From Cyanobacteria bacterium UBA791 (GTDB lineage: Bacteria; Cyanobacteriota; Vampirovibrionia; Gastranaerophilales; Gastranaerophilaceae), in the NCBI GenBank assembly GCA_002297005.1, contig DBIX01000029.1, positions 1 to 24,727 of the forward strand: a DNA stretch of 24,727 bases. The letters run 5' to 3'. The notes under the pieces were generated by a model. It ran no database searches and had not been told where the DNA came from. It saw only the letters and a program-made list of their open reading frames with translations. Made by a program: the position numbers and the translations under genes. Positions 1-6,516 of the stretch are shown here, in pieces (position 1 is the stretch's first letter; each line of letters starts with the position of its first letter).

Positions 1-21
1 ATTATTTATTTTACTCTCGGC

Positions 22-111
22 AAATTCATGAAGTTTTATTTCATGAATTTAAAATTTTTACAAAAATTAACAGAAATTTTTTGTAATTTTTTTGAAAAAT
101 TTTCATGAAAA
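22..111. repeat. Three TTCATGAA palindromes in AT-rich upstream DNA
   Basis: The self-complementary octamer TTCATGAA occurs at 25-32, 40-47 and 102-109. The first two form an 11-bp inverted repeat (22-32 and 40-50, AAATTCATGAA and TTCATGAATTT) with a 7-nt loop, which could be the terminator of a gene left of the window or a pair of operator half-sites. The third sits inside the 12-bp palindrome TTTTCATGAAAA. The rest of 1-210 is A/T tracts with no supportable gene. Repeats are seen directly; a regulatory role is inferred. Confidence 0.45.
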
Positions 112-220
112 ATTCAGAAGAAAAATTTTTAAATTTTTAAAATTAAATCAAAATTTAGCAATTGTTAACAAATGTAAAGCAAAAAATAACTATTTACAAT
201 TCGTTACAATTGCAAAAATA

Positions 221-300
221 GGGCTAAAACCCAGTAGTGACGTGGTGTATACATGAAAATCCGCCCAAAACCATGGTTTTAGCTCATTTAAGGGGCTAAA
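221..300 (+). promoter_or_regulatory. Structured 5' leader with two mutually exclusive hairpins
   Basis: Segment 275-285 (ggttttagctc) can pair with 221-231 (gggctaaaacc, 11 bp including one G-U). Its part 278-285 can instead pair with 293-300 (gggctaaa, 8 bp, 7-nt loop). A 14-nt palindrome AAAACCATGGTTTT at 267-280 gives a third, weaker option. The element lies just before the ribosome-binding site AGGAAAGGAA (331-340) of the 549-aa gene, so a riboswitch or attenuator-like leader is possible. I could not match it to a named riboswitch class. Confidence 0.45.
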
Positions 301-348
301 GTCCGCAAATACATGTGCCGATAACTAAAAAGGAAAGGAAAATTAGTA

Positions 349-1998
349 ATGGGATTAGCAGCAAACCAAGCAAGATTATTTACATTACAATCAAGAATGA
401 ACGATCTTGAATTAAAATGCATGAATATTTCTAATCAACAAATTACTAATACTATCAAATCTTCTAACGCTTCAATCAGATATAACAATAAATTACAAGA
501 AATCAACAACAGCAGTGCTTATGCTCCTGAATATGTTACTACATCTAGTACTTCAACTTCTGGTTGGAGAACTGTTGAAAATTCATCTACAACATTAAAA
601 ATGAACCAAAATGGTTCAAAAGTAAGCTTTAACTATAACACATTAAAAGAAATGGGTTATGAAATTGCACCTAAAGGTTCAACTGCAAACGTTACAAATA
701 TTGCTAGAAAAAATCCTTTTGGTGGTTCTTCTACAACAACTCAAACAGTTACAACTCCTGCAGTTGATGCTCAAGGTAGAAAAAATGTTACTGAATGGCA
801 AATCCCTACTACAGCTGCTGAATTCAAACAATTATTAGAATCAGCTGGTTTAGTTGATGAATCAACAGGTTCAGGCAATACAGCTGCTCAAGTTTTAACA
901 TTAAACAAGTGGATGACTGTAAATGGTAATGTTGTTAAATCTGAAGATGAAAATGCTGGTACAGTTACAAATAACTTAAAATCTTTAGCTGCTGCTTTCA
1001 CTACAGATGGTGTTGCTTCTGATGATCCAAATCAAAAATTAAACTTTGATGTAAATAAATTAGCTACATTATTAGGTACTAGCAATGCTGTAGAAGCTTC
1101 TTCTACTTCTACAACAAATTCAATTGGTTCAGCTGCAAAATCAATCGAAGCTGGTAACTACGATATGCCAACTAACATGAATGAATTAATGAACTTATTA
1201 ACAGGTGTTGGTTTATTAGGTAAAGTTGGTTCAAGATCTTATGCTAATGCTGATAAATCATTATCAGATGTTAGAATTAAATCAAATGTTGCTTTCCAAT
1301 TAGATGGTTATAACGAAGTTAATACTGAACAATACTATTCAATGGCTGATATTGCTAAAATGTTCGCTAAAAATTCTTCAGATGTTCAATCAAATGATTT
1401 CAACAAAACTGTTGAATTTGATTACAACAAATTAGCTTCAATTATTGGTGAATCTGCTAAAGTTGGTGCAGCTCAAACAACTACAACAACTTCTTCAAGA
1501 AACTACCAAGGTGTTACAGGTTACGGCGAAACTACAGCAACAGTTGAAGTTCCTGCTTCTAACCAAGATACAACTTCAACTCCAGCTCAAACAACAATTT
1601 CTTATGAAACAAATGACATTGTTGAAGAAGCTAAAAACAACTCTTCAAAATTAATCGAAGGTATCTTAGCTGGTAACATCGGTATCTACAAAGATGGTCA
1701 AGAAGTTTCTTTATCAGAAGTTGGTATCGAAACTGAAACAACTTCAAACCCAACAACTGAATCTTGGGGTTCAACTTCAACAGTTCAAACTTTAGATTAT
1801 ACAAAAAGAGATAACGCTAGAGCTGAAGCTAAAAATGAATATGATGGCGAAGTTGCAAGACTTACTGCTGAAGGTAAAAAATTAGATTTATTATTAAAAT
1901 CTGCTAATACTGAATACCAAGCAGCATGTACAGAATACGAATCAGTTAAATCATTAATCTCTGATAATACTGAAAGATCATTCTCAATCTTCGGTTAA
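349..1998 (+). CDS. Ser/Thr-rich repeat protein with helical ends, function unknown
   Basis: The product is 549 aa with no signal peptide or membrane segment. The N-terminal 50 residues (starting MGLAANQARLFTLQSRMNDL) and the last 65 (charged heptad-like helix ending in TERSFSIFG) look helical or coiled-coil. The long middle is rich in Ser, Thr, Asn and Gln, a layout like flagellin or other axial proteins, but no family was identified. The middle has two degenerate repeats: one like VSFNYNTLK, LNFDVNKLATLLG and VEFDYNKLASIIG, another like TTAAEFKQLLESAGLV and TNMNELMNLLTGVGLL. Codons are strongly biased to GCT, GTT, ACA and TTA, suggesting high expression. The start is set by AGGAAAGGAA 8 nt upstream. 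I recall similar N-terminal signatures in Gastranaerophilales. A surface or filament protein is plausible but unproven. Confidence 0.75.
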   Translation: MGLAANQARLFTLQSRMNDLELKCMNISNQQITNTIKSSNASIRYNNKLQEINNSSAYAPEYVTTSSTSTSGWRTVENSSTTLKMNQNGSKVSFNYNTLKEMGYEIAPKGSTANVTNIARKNPFGGSSTTTQTVTTPAVDAQGRKNVTEWQIPTTAAEFKQLLESAGLVDESTGSGNTAAQVLTLNKWMTVNGNVVKSEDENAGTVTNNLKSLAAAFTTDGVASDDPNQKLNFDVNKLATLLGTSNAVEASSTSTTNSIGSAAKSIEAGNYDMPTNMNELMNLLTGVGLLGKVGSRSYANADKSLSDVRIKSNVAFQLDGYNEVNTEQYYSMADIAKMFAKNSSDVQSNDFNKTVEFDYNKLASIIGESAKVGAAQTTTTTSSRNYQGVTGYGETTATVEVPASNQDTTSTPAQTTISYETNDIVEEAKNNSSKLIEGILAGNIGIYKDGQEVSLSEVGIETETTSNPTTESWGSTSTVQTLDYTKRDNARAEAKNEYDGEVARLTAEGKKLDLLLKSANTEYQAACTEYESVKSLISDNTERSFSIFG

Positions 1999-2033
1999 TA
2001 TTCTAAGATTATCTAAGTGTCTAATTAAAAAAC

Positions 2034-2076
2034 AAAAATATTCTTCGTATACATGCTATATGAAGAATATTTTTTT
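2034..2076 (+). terminator. Intrinsic terminator overlapping the next gene's start codon
   Basis: A 13-bp perfect stem (2034-2046 aaaaatattcttc with 2062-2074 gaagaatattttt) and a 15-nt loop are followed by a short T run. It ends transcription 36 nt after the 549-aa gene. The ATG of the next gene (2060-2062) lies at the loop/stem boundary, so the 3' arm also encodes Lys-Asn-Ile-Phe. Confidence 0.7.
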
Positions 2077-2551
2077 ACTGTTACTATTATTTTTACTGTC
2101 ATCAAATGTCGGATTTTGTGATTATACTTTTTCTACAACAGAGTATATTCCTAATCCGACATATTACCAAAATTATCCACATATTTATAAACCAAGAGGA
2201 ATGTATTCTCAAAGAGCGTTTAATAACCTAGAAAAAAAGATGTTGATGAATAATTTTGGCTACGAGACCCCAACAGAACGCTTAAATCGAATGGAAGAAA
2301 AGATGTTTGGTGCAATTCAACAAGGCGATAATTACTCTCGTTATAAAGCCTTACAGAGGGCAATGAGGGATAAAAATAATTCTCAATATTATTCACCTCA
2401 TCATAATAGACTACGATATAGACTATCAAATGGTTTTCGAGGTATGCCGACAGGTTTTACTCCACCTGTCCAAACTCCACATTATTACATACCAGATAAT
2501 TTGAATAGTAGTTGGCAAAGTGGTGTGCGTGTAAAAATTATAGATGATTAG
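2060..2551 (+). CDS. Small exported protein with tandem LE..FG-type motif
   Basis: The 163-aa product begins with a clear Sec signal peptide: MKN, then a hydrophobic run with five leucines, then SSNVGFC, with likely cleavage after residue 20 or as a lipoprotein-like site at Cys20. The mature part is rich in Tyr, Asn, Pro and Arg. A helical motif runs from about residue 56 (NNLEKKMLMNNFGYETPTE) to RLNRMEEKMFGAIQQGD, two related LE/ME-x-K-M-x(n)-FG units; I recall this tandem motif in secreted melainabacterial proteins of unknown function. No ribosome-binding site precedes the ATG, but TATACA (2048-2053) sits 6 nt upstream, so a leaderless mRNA is likely. The start is kept because only it supplies the signal peptide. 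Function unknown; envelope location inferred. Confidence 0.7.
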   Translation: MKNIFLLLLLFLLSSNVGFCDYTFSTTEYIPNPTYYQNYPHIYKPRGMYSQRAFNNLEKKMLMNNFGYETPTERLNRMEEKMFGAIQQGDNYSRYKALQRAMRDKNNSQYYSPHHNRLRYRLSNGFRGMPTGFTPPVQTPHYYIPDNLNSSWQSGVRVKIIDD

Positions 2552-2607
2552 GGGTAAAAAGTTCAAAATGCTATATGTTGAAGACTTGAACTTTGTAAAA
2601 AATACGT

Positions 2608-2725
2608 TACAATAATAGTACAGCAAGTGGCAATTAGTTAAAACTAGAATTTTACACCACTTTGCTTATTTTATTAAAGCAAAACTAGCGTAATGACTGC
2701 AATCTGTAACGCTAGTTTTTGTTTA
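2608..2725 (+). ncRNA. Possible small RNA with two hairpins
   Basis: TTGAAC (2586-2591) and TACAAT (2608-2613), 16 nt apart, resemble a promoter. Downstream are a long imperfect hairpin (AGCAAGTGG 2622-2630 with CCACTTTGCT 2657-2666, inner pairing of aattagtt with aactagaatt) and an 11-bp terminator-like hairpin (2681-2691 with 2709-2719) followed by a T-rich tail. No open reading frame of note lies inside. This predicts a transcript of about 100 nt from near 2620. It could also be untranslated 3' sequence of the upstream gene. Confidence 0.35.
2681..2722 (+). terminator. Hairpin terminator, plus strand
   Basis: Arms aaaactagcgt (2681-2691) and acgctagtttt (2709-2719) pair perfectly over 11 bp and run into tttttgttt. 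It would end the candidate small RNA or readthrough from the exported-protein gene. Confidence 0.6.
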
Positions 2726-2766
2726 TTGAACAAAATCGCTATCATATAAAATATAATAATATACAA

Positions 2767-2798
2767 AAAAAAGAACTTACCGAAGTAAGTTCTTTTTT
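2767..2798 (-). terminator. Terminator of the HEAT-repeat gene
   Basis: A 14-bp perfect stem (2767-2780 with 2785-2798) has the loop cgaa on the plus strand. On the minus strand this reads C-TTCG-G, a very stable tetraloop, followed by a run of eight T. It lies 33 nt past the minus-strand HEAT gene and may also stop plus-strand transcripts. Confidence 0.85.
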
Positions 2799-2830
2799 AT
2801 CGTTTAAATTTTATTGGTTTCAATTATTGA

Positions 2831-3691
2831 TTAAAATGTTGTAGCAACTGGTTTTTTTTGAGGTGTAGCACCTGGAATTTGTTGCCAATTAGCTGCCATA
2901 ATTTTTTTGAATGATTTTAATGCTGTATCTTCTAATTCACCTAGTTCATCAGCTTCCATAATTAATTCTCTTAATGGTAATAATGAACGTTGATCTCTTA
3001 GAACACCTAAAGCTGCTGCTGCACCAGCTCTTACTAATTCATTTTCATTATGATCTTTCATAACTTCGATTAATGCTGGAACTGCTTTTGTATCATTTAA
3101 TTTACCTAATGAAGTTACTGCGTAAATTCTTACGTTAACCCATTCATCGTGTAACATATTGATAACTTTGTCTACTGCTTTTTTGTTACCAATTTCGCCT
3201 AAAGCTCTTGTAGCATCGCAACGTACATTAACTTTTTCGTGATCTAACGATTTGATTAAAGCGTCTGTAGCAACATCACCGATTTCGATTAATGCGTCTG
3301 TTACTGTGATACAAACTTGTGGATTTTCATCATTTAATGCTTCAACTAGTGGTTCAACCACAATTTCACCGCCTAAACGACCTAATGCTCTAGCTGCACG
3401 AACTCTTACATCTACGTTTCTGTCTTCACGTAATGATTCGATTAAGTGAACTGTTGCTTTTGAGTCCCCTAATTCGCCTAATGCTCTAGCTGCGTATAAA
3501 CGTACTGAACCATTTTTATCATTTTTTAATACATCGATTAAAGGTTCTACTGCTTTAGAGTCGCCCATTTCACCTAAGATACGAGCTGCATTGTAACGAA
3601 CCTTTTCAGAATTGCTTGTTTGTAAATCATTAATTAATTCTTCGAATGTTTTTTTAACTTGTTTTTTCTTGCTGTTTACACTAATTGTCAT
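2831..3691 (-). CDS. HEAT-repeat (PBS-lyase-like) scaffold protein
   Basis: The 286-aa product is almost wholly made of about seven 31-residue HEAT-like repeats between residues 28 and 255. The recurring core resembles VR-x-x-AARALGELGD-x-KAVEPLI-x-L-x-D, as in the PBS lyase HEAT-like family common in Cyanobacteria and Archaea. These form curved helical solenoids that bind protein partners; the cyanobacterial phycobilin lyases of this family are not implied here. A basic N-terminus (SKKKQVKK) precedes the repeats and a Pro/Lys tail follows. There is no signal peptide or membrane segment, so it is cytosolic. AGGGG lies about 12 nt before the ATG. It is monocistronic, with its own terminator. 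The specific partner is unknown. Confidence 0.85.
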   Translation of the reverse strand: MTISVNSKKKQVKKTFEELINDLQTSNSEKVRYNAARILGEMGDSKAVEPLIDVLKNDKNGSVRLYAARALGELGDSKATVHLIESLREDRNVDVRVRAARALGRLGGEIVVEPLVEALNDENPQVCITVTDALIEIGDVATDALIKSLDHEKVNVRCDATRALGEIGNKKAVDKVINMLHDEWVNVRIYAVTSLGKLNDTKAVPALIEVMKDHNENELVRAGAAAALGVLRDQRSLLPLRELIMEADELGELEDTALKSFKKIMAANWQQIPGATPQKKPVATTF

Positions 3692-4032
3692 TTATTTTAA
3701 CCCCTATTTACTACCAAATAAAATTTAATCGTTCTACCTTACCTCTATATAAAAAAATTTGCTCAAAAAAAATTGTCTTTTTTAATAAATTTGTTTACAT
3801 TTTCGTAACATTTGTTAAATGTACACTTAAAAATGGCGTGGTTATTGGGTTATACGATAACACACATATTTTTAAAGGGTAAGTTCAACACTTGCTAATA
3901 CATAATAGCATTTTTTTCACGTCTTGTCTTTACTACAAAGAGATTATTTTCTTATTTTTCTAGATTGTTTTTTTAAACATTCGCACATACGGATATATTT
4001 AATCGAAAAAATTCTTGTTTTGTTTCGCTTTG
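3692..4032. other. Intergenic stretch between two minus-strand genes
   Basis: No supportable gene. It must hold the promoter of the HEAT gene near its left end, but no convincing -35/-10 pair was found. It also contains a 6-3-6 inverted repeat (ACATTT gtt AAATGT, 3808-3822) and a weak hairpin (TGCTA/TAGCA near 3893-3910) followed by seven T on the plus strand. No clear terminator follows the histidine kinase gene. Confidence 0.5.
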
Positions 4033-5706
4033 TTAAGCATGTTCTACAGGGATAGTAATTATAAATTCTGTGCCTTTATTTTCCTCACTTAGAACCCTAA
4101 TTGTGCCGTTATGTTTAGCTATAATTTTTGAACTAATTGCAAGTCCCAAGCCTGTTCCAACTCCAACAGATTTTGTTGTAAATCCAGCATCAAAAATTTT
4201 GTTCAGGTTTTCTTTTTTAATGCCTTTACCGTTATCTTTGATTTTTACCACAAGATTATCGTTATCTATTTCGGTTGAAATTGTTATTGTGCCTTTTGTT
4301 TCAATTGCTTGGCAAGCATTCATTAATATATTCATAAATACTTGATTTAACATGTTTGGATAACATTTTATCATTGGAAGTTCTGAATATTCTTTAATGA
4401 TTTCCGCTTTATTTTTTGTTTCGTGGTAAATAATTTCTAAAGTTAAATCCAATTCTTTGTTAATATCTGCATTTTGTAGTTGTTCTTCATCTAATCTTAC
4501 GAATTTCTTCAAAGATACAACAAGGTTGCTAATTCTATCAATTGCAACTTTATCAATCCTTGTTGTTTCGGCAAAAAGTTCTGCAAGTTCCGTATCTTCT
4601 ATTTGTTTAACAAGCTTTGTAATAATACCATTGTTAGATTTTATAGAGCCAAGAGGTGTGTTGATTTCGTGAGCGACACCGGCGATTAGTTGACCTAGTG
4701 ATGCCATTTTTTCTGAATGTATCAATTGTAACTGCGTTTCTTGAAGTTCTTTTAAAGTGTTTTGAAGTTCGTTTTTTTGTTCATTAATTTGTCTAAACAA
4801 AGAGGCTTGAATTATTGCGTTACCAAGTTGAGCAGAAATACTTTCTAAAATATTTCTTTCTTCTGATAAATCTTTCTTTTGTCTGCTTAAAAGAACAATT
4901 ACGCCCAAGTGTTTATCAATATGATAAATTGGTAAAATAATTCTCAAAACAGGAGCTTTAAAAGGTTCAGCCTCATTATATTCTTTCAAGCAATGAGAAA
5001 ATATTGTTTCGTTATTAATAATTTTTTTATAAGTATTTTCGTCGTAACTTATAGTTTGACCAAGAATAGTTGCTCTTTTTTTTGCAGGATAAATTTCTGT
5101 AACTTTAAAACTATTTTCTTCATTAAATTCTGCGTAGTATGCTTTAAAAGCATTTAACATAGAAGATAATTCGCCAAGAGTTGAGTTTAATATTTTCGAA
5201 ATATCTATTGATTCTCTGATAATGTTTGAAATTTTGTTAATCAAAATCATTTTCAAAGCTTGAGTTTGATTATCTTGGTTAGTTTTTAAAAGAGTATTAT
5301 ATTCTGTATTTATTTCTTTTAATTTTGTTGTTAATTTTGAGTTTTCGTTTTTGTATTTTTCAAGTTTTATTTCGCTCGTAATATCTTTAAATATTAAAAT
5401 AGAATATTTTGATCTTTTGAAAGAGGAAATTCTAAAATATTTCATCTCAAGACTTTGATAGCTAACAATAGCAGTATAAGATTCTTTAGAAATTAAAGCT
5501 TGTGAAATTGGTGAATATGTCGAAATGTCGTCTGCAGAAATTGCACAAACATCGACATAGAAGTTTATTTTATGAGAAAATTTTTGTAATGTATTAAAAT
5601 CGCTGAATACTTGTTCAAAAGCTTTATTTTTATAGATAACATTTTTATTGTTATCTATGACTAAGATTGGGTCATTAAAGCTATTAAAAATCTCAAATTT
5701 TTTCAT
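4033..5706 (-). CDS. Soluble PAS-GAF sensor histidine kinase
   Basis: The product is 557 aa from the MKKFEIFNS start. An upstream ATG at 5742 would add 12 unlikely residues and lie in an operator-like palindrome. In order: PAS-like domain (about 5-115), coiled coil (115-150), GAF-like domain (155-305), coiled coil (305-335), HisKA with the phospho-acceptor His346 in GVAHEINTPLGS, and HATPase_c with N box (454-466), G1 DNGKGI (491-496), F box IFDAGFTT and G2 GTGLGLAI (517-524). The HEINTPLGS H-box resembles the HPK4 group. No membrane segments exist, so it senses a cytosolic cue. No response regulator is adjacent. TATAAT lies 7 nt before the ATG with no ribosome-binding site, suggesting leaderless expression. 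Confidence 0.9.
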   Translation of the reverse strand: MKKFEIFNSFNDPILVIDNNKNVIYKNKAFEQVFSDFNTLQKFSHKINFYVDVCAISADDISTYSPISQALISKESYTAIVSYQSLEMKYFRISSFKRSKYSILIFKDITSEIKLEKYKNENSKLTTKLKEINTEYNTLLKTNQDNQTQALKMILINKISNIIRESIDISKILNSTLGELSSMLNAFKAYYAEFNEENSFKVTEIYPAKKRATILGQTISYDENTYKKIINNETIFSHCLKEYNEAEPFKAPVLRIILPIYHIDKHLGVIVLLSRQKKDLSEERNILESISAQLGNAIIQASLFRQINEQKNELQNTLKELQETQLQLIHSEKMASLGQLIAGVAHEINTPLGSIKSNNGIITKLVKQIEDTELAELFAETTRIDKVAIDRISNLVVSLKKFVRLDEEQLQNADINKELDLTLEIIYHETKNKAEIIKEYSELPMIKCYPNMLNQVFMNILMNACQAIETKGTITISTEIDNDNLVVKIKDNGKGIKKENLNKIFDAGFTTKSVGVGTGLGLAISSKIIAKHNGTIRVLSEENKGTEFIITIPVEHA

Positions 5707-5713
5707 GTATATT

Positions 5714-5747
5714 ATTATACTACATGTATTATATATATACATGTAAA
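5714..5747 (-). promoter_or_regulatory. Kinase promoter with a palindromic operator-like site
   Basis: On the minus strand a perfect TATAAT occupies 5719-5714, 7 nt before the start codon. Upstream, two TACATGTA octamers (5721-5728 and 5738-5745) form a near-perfect 25-bp inverted repeat with 9-bp arms and a 7-nt centre. It lies in the -10/-35 spacer and over the expected -35 position, as a repressor or autoregulator site would. Confidence 0.5.
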
Positions 5748-5908
5748 AATTCCGTTTAATACTTTAAAATTACATGTTCAATAGTTTGTAAATTATTAAT
5801 AAAAAAAGTTTACGTTATGAAATATTTTGTTCTGTCATCAAAAATTTATGCTAAATTAATAATATAAAGAAATTAGAAATTCATTTTTAGATTTTATTAG
5901 GAGAATAC

Positions 5909-6514
5909 ATGCCGGAATATTTAACGAAAGAAGAGATTAAACAATGGAGAAGTTCATTGGAAAAAATCACTTTAGAGGAATTTGCAAAAAGATTAGGGAA
6001 AGAAATAGAAGAAGATAAACACACAAACGATTTAGTTGACATAGTTATGAAACATTCTTCAACTGTGACAACTTCAAGAATTGATTCAAGTTCTTCTATT
6101 GAAAGAATTTCATCACTTTCTCAAAAATCAATGTCTAGAGAAAGAGAAATTGCTCCAACTTCTTATGCTCCAAAAGCAGAAGTTAAACCAATTGTAAAAG
6201 CAGAAAAAGTAGCTGAAGTTGCAAAAGAAGCTGTTAAAAAAGCAACTGCAAAAGCACAAGCTTCTGCAAAGGTTCAATCTGTTGTTGATAATTCAGGTTA
6301 TGAATTTAAAAAACCTTTAACAGAAAGAGAACAAATGGTATTTAACTATTTCTTAAATAATAAAGATACTGTTGTTTTCGCTAAGGATTTGGCTCAACTT
6401 TTACAAATTCCTAGAGATTATGTTTATAAATACATTAAAACACTAAGAGCAAAAATCGAGGGTGATAATTTAAGAAACGCTGAGAGCGGTGGATTTATAT
6501 TATCAGATAAATAA
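5909..6514 (+). CDS. Winged-helix DNA-binding protein lacking a receiver domain
   Basis: The 201-aa product has three parts. Residues 1-48 are helical and charged (LTKEEIKQWRSSLEKI). Residues 50-128 are a low-complexity linker rich in Ser, then Ala and Lys. Residues 135-199 look like an OmpR-type winged helix: LTEREQMVFNYFL, then DLAQLLQIP, recognition helix YVYKYIKTLRAKI, and a wing ending GGFIL. OmpR regulators normally carry a receiver domain in front; none is present. The start follows a good AGGAG 6 nt upstream. The stop is 2 nt before the next ATG, so it is co-transcribed with the DUF262-like gene. It may regulate this locus or act as output for the divergent kinase; both are inference. 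Confidence 0.7.
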   Translation: MPEYLTKEEIKQWRSSLEKITLEEFAKRLGKEIEEDKHTNDLVDIVMKHSSTVTTSRIDSSSSIERISSLSQKSMSREREIAPTSYAPKAEVKPIVKAEKVAEVAKEAVKKATAKAQASAKVQSVVDNSGYEFKKPLTEREQMVFNYFLNNKDTVVFAKDLAQLLQIPRDYVYKYIKTLRAKIEGDNLRNAESGGFILSDK

Positions 6515-6516
6515 TT

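Noticed and set aside
221..318. Cyclic-di-GMP (GEMM) riboswitch
   Set aside because: Some words look similar (agggctaaaacc, gccgat) but the conserved GEMM core and GNRA-tetraloop hairpin could not be laid out.
1445..1654. Open frame of Leu/Gln-rich protein inside the 549-aa gene
   Set aside because: It is a shifted frame of the repeat-rich, codon-biased gene with no ribosome-binding site.
3685..3882. Plus-strand 65-aa open frame
   Set aside because: It starts inside the HEAT gene's start region, has no ribosome-binding site and shows AT-rich spacer composition.
5707..5742. Upstream ATG adding 12 residues to the histidine kinase
   Set aside because: It lies in the operator-like palindrome upstream of the TATAAT box and has no ribosome-binding site; the PAS domain begins just after the second Met.
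248..5915. Recurrent TATACATG/ATACATG before several starts as a shared motif
   Set aside because: It largely arises from a -10-like TATA next to ATG in AT-rich DNA, and positions relative to the starts differ.
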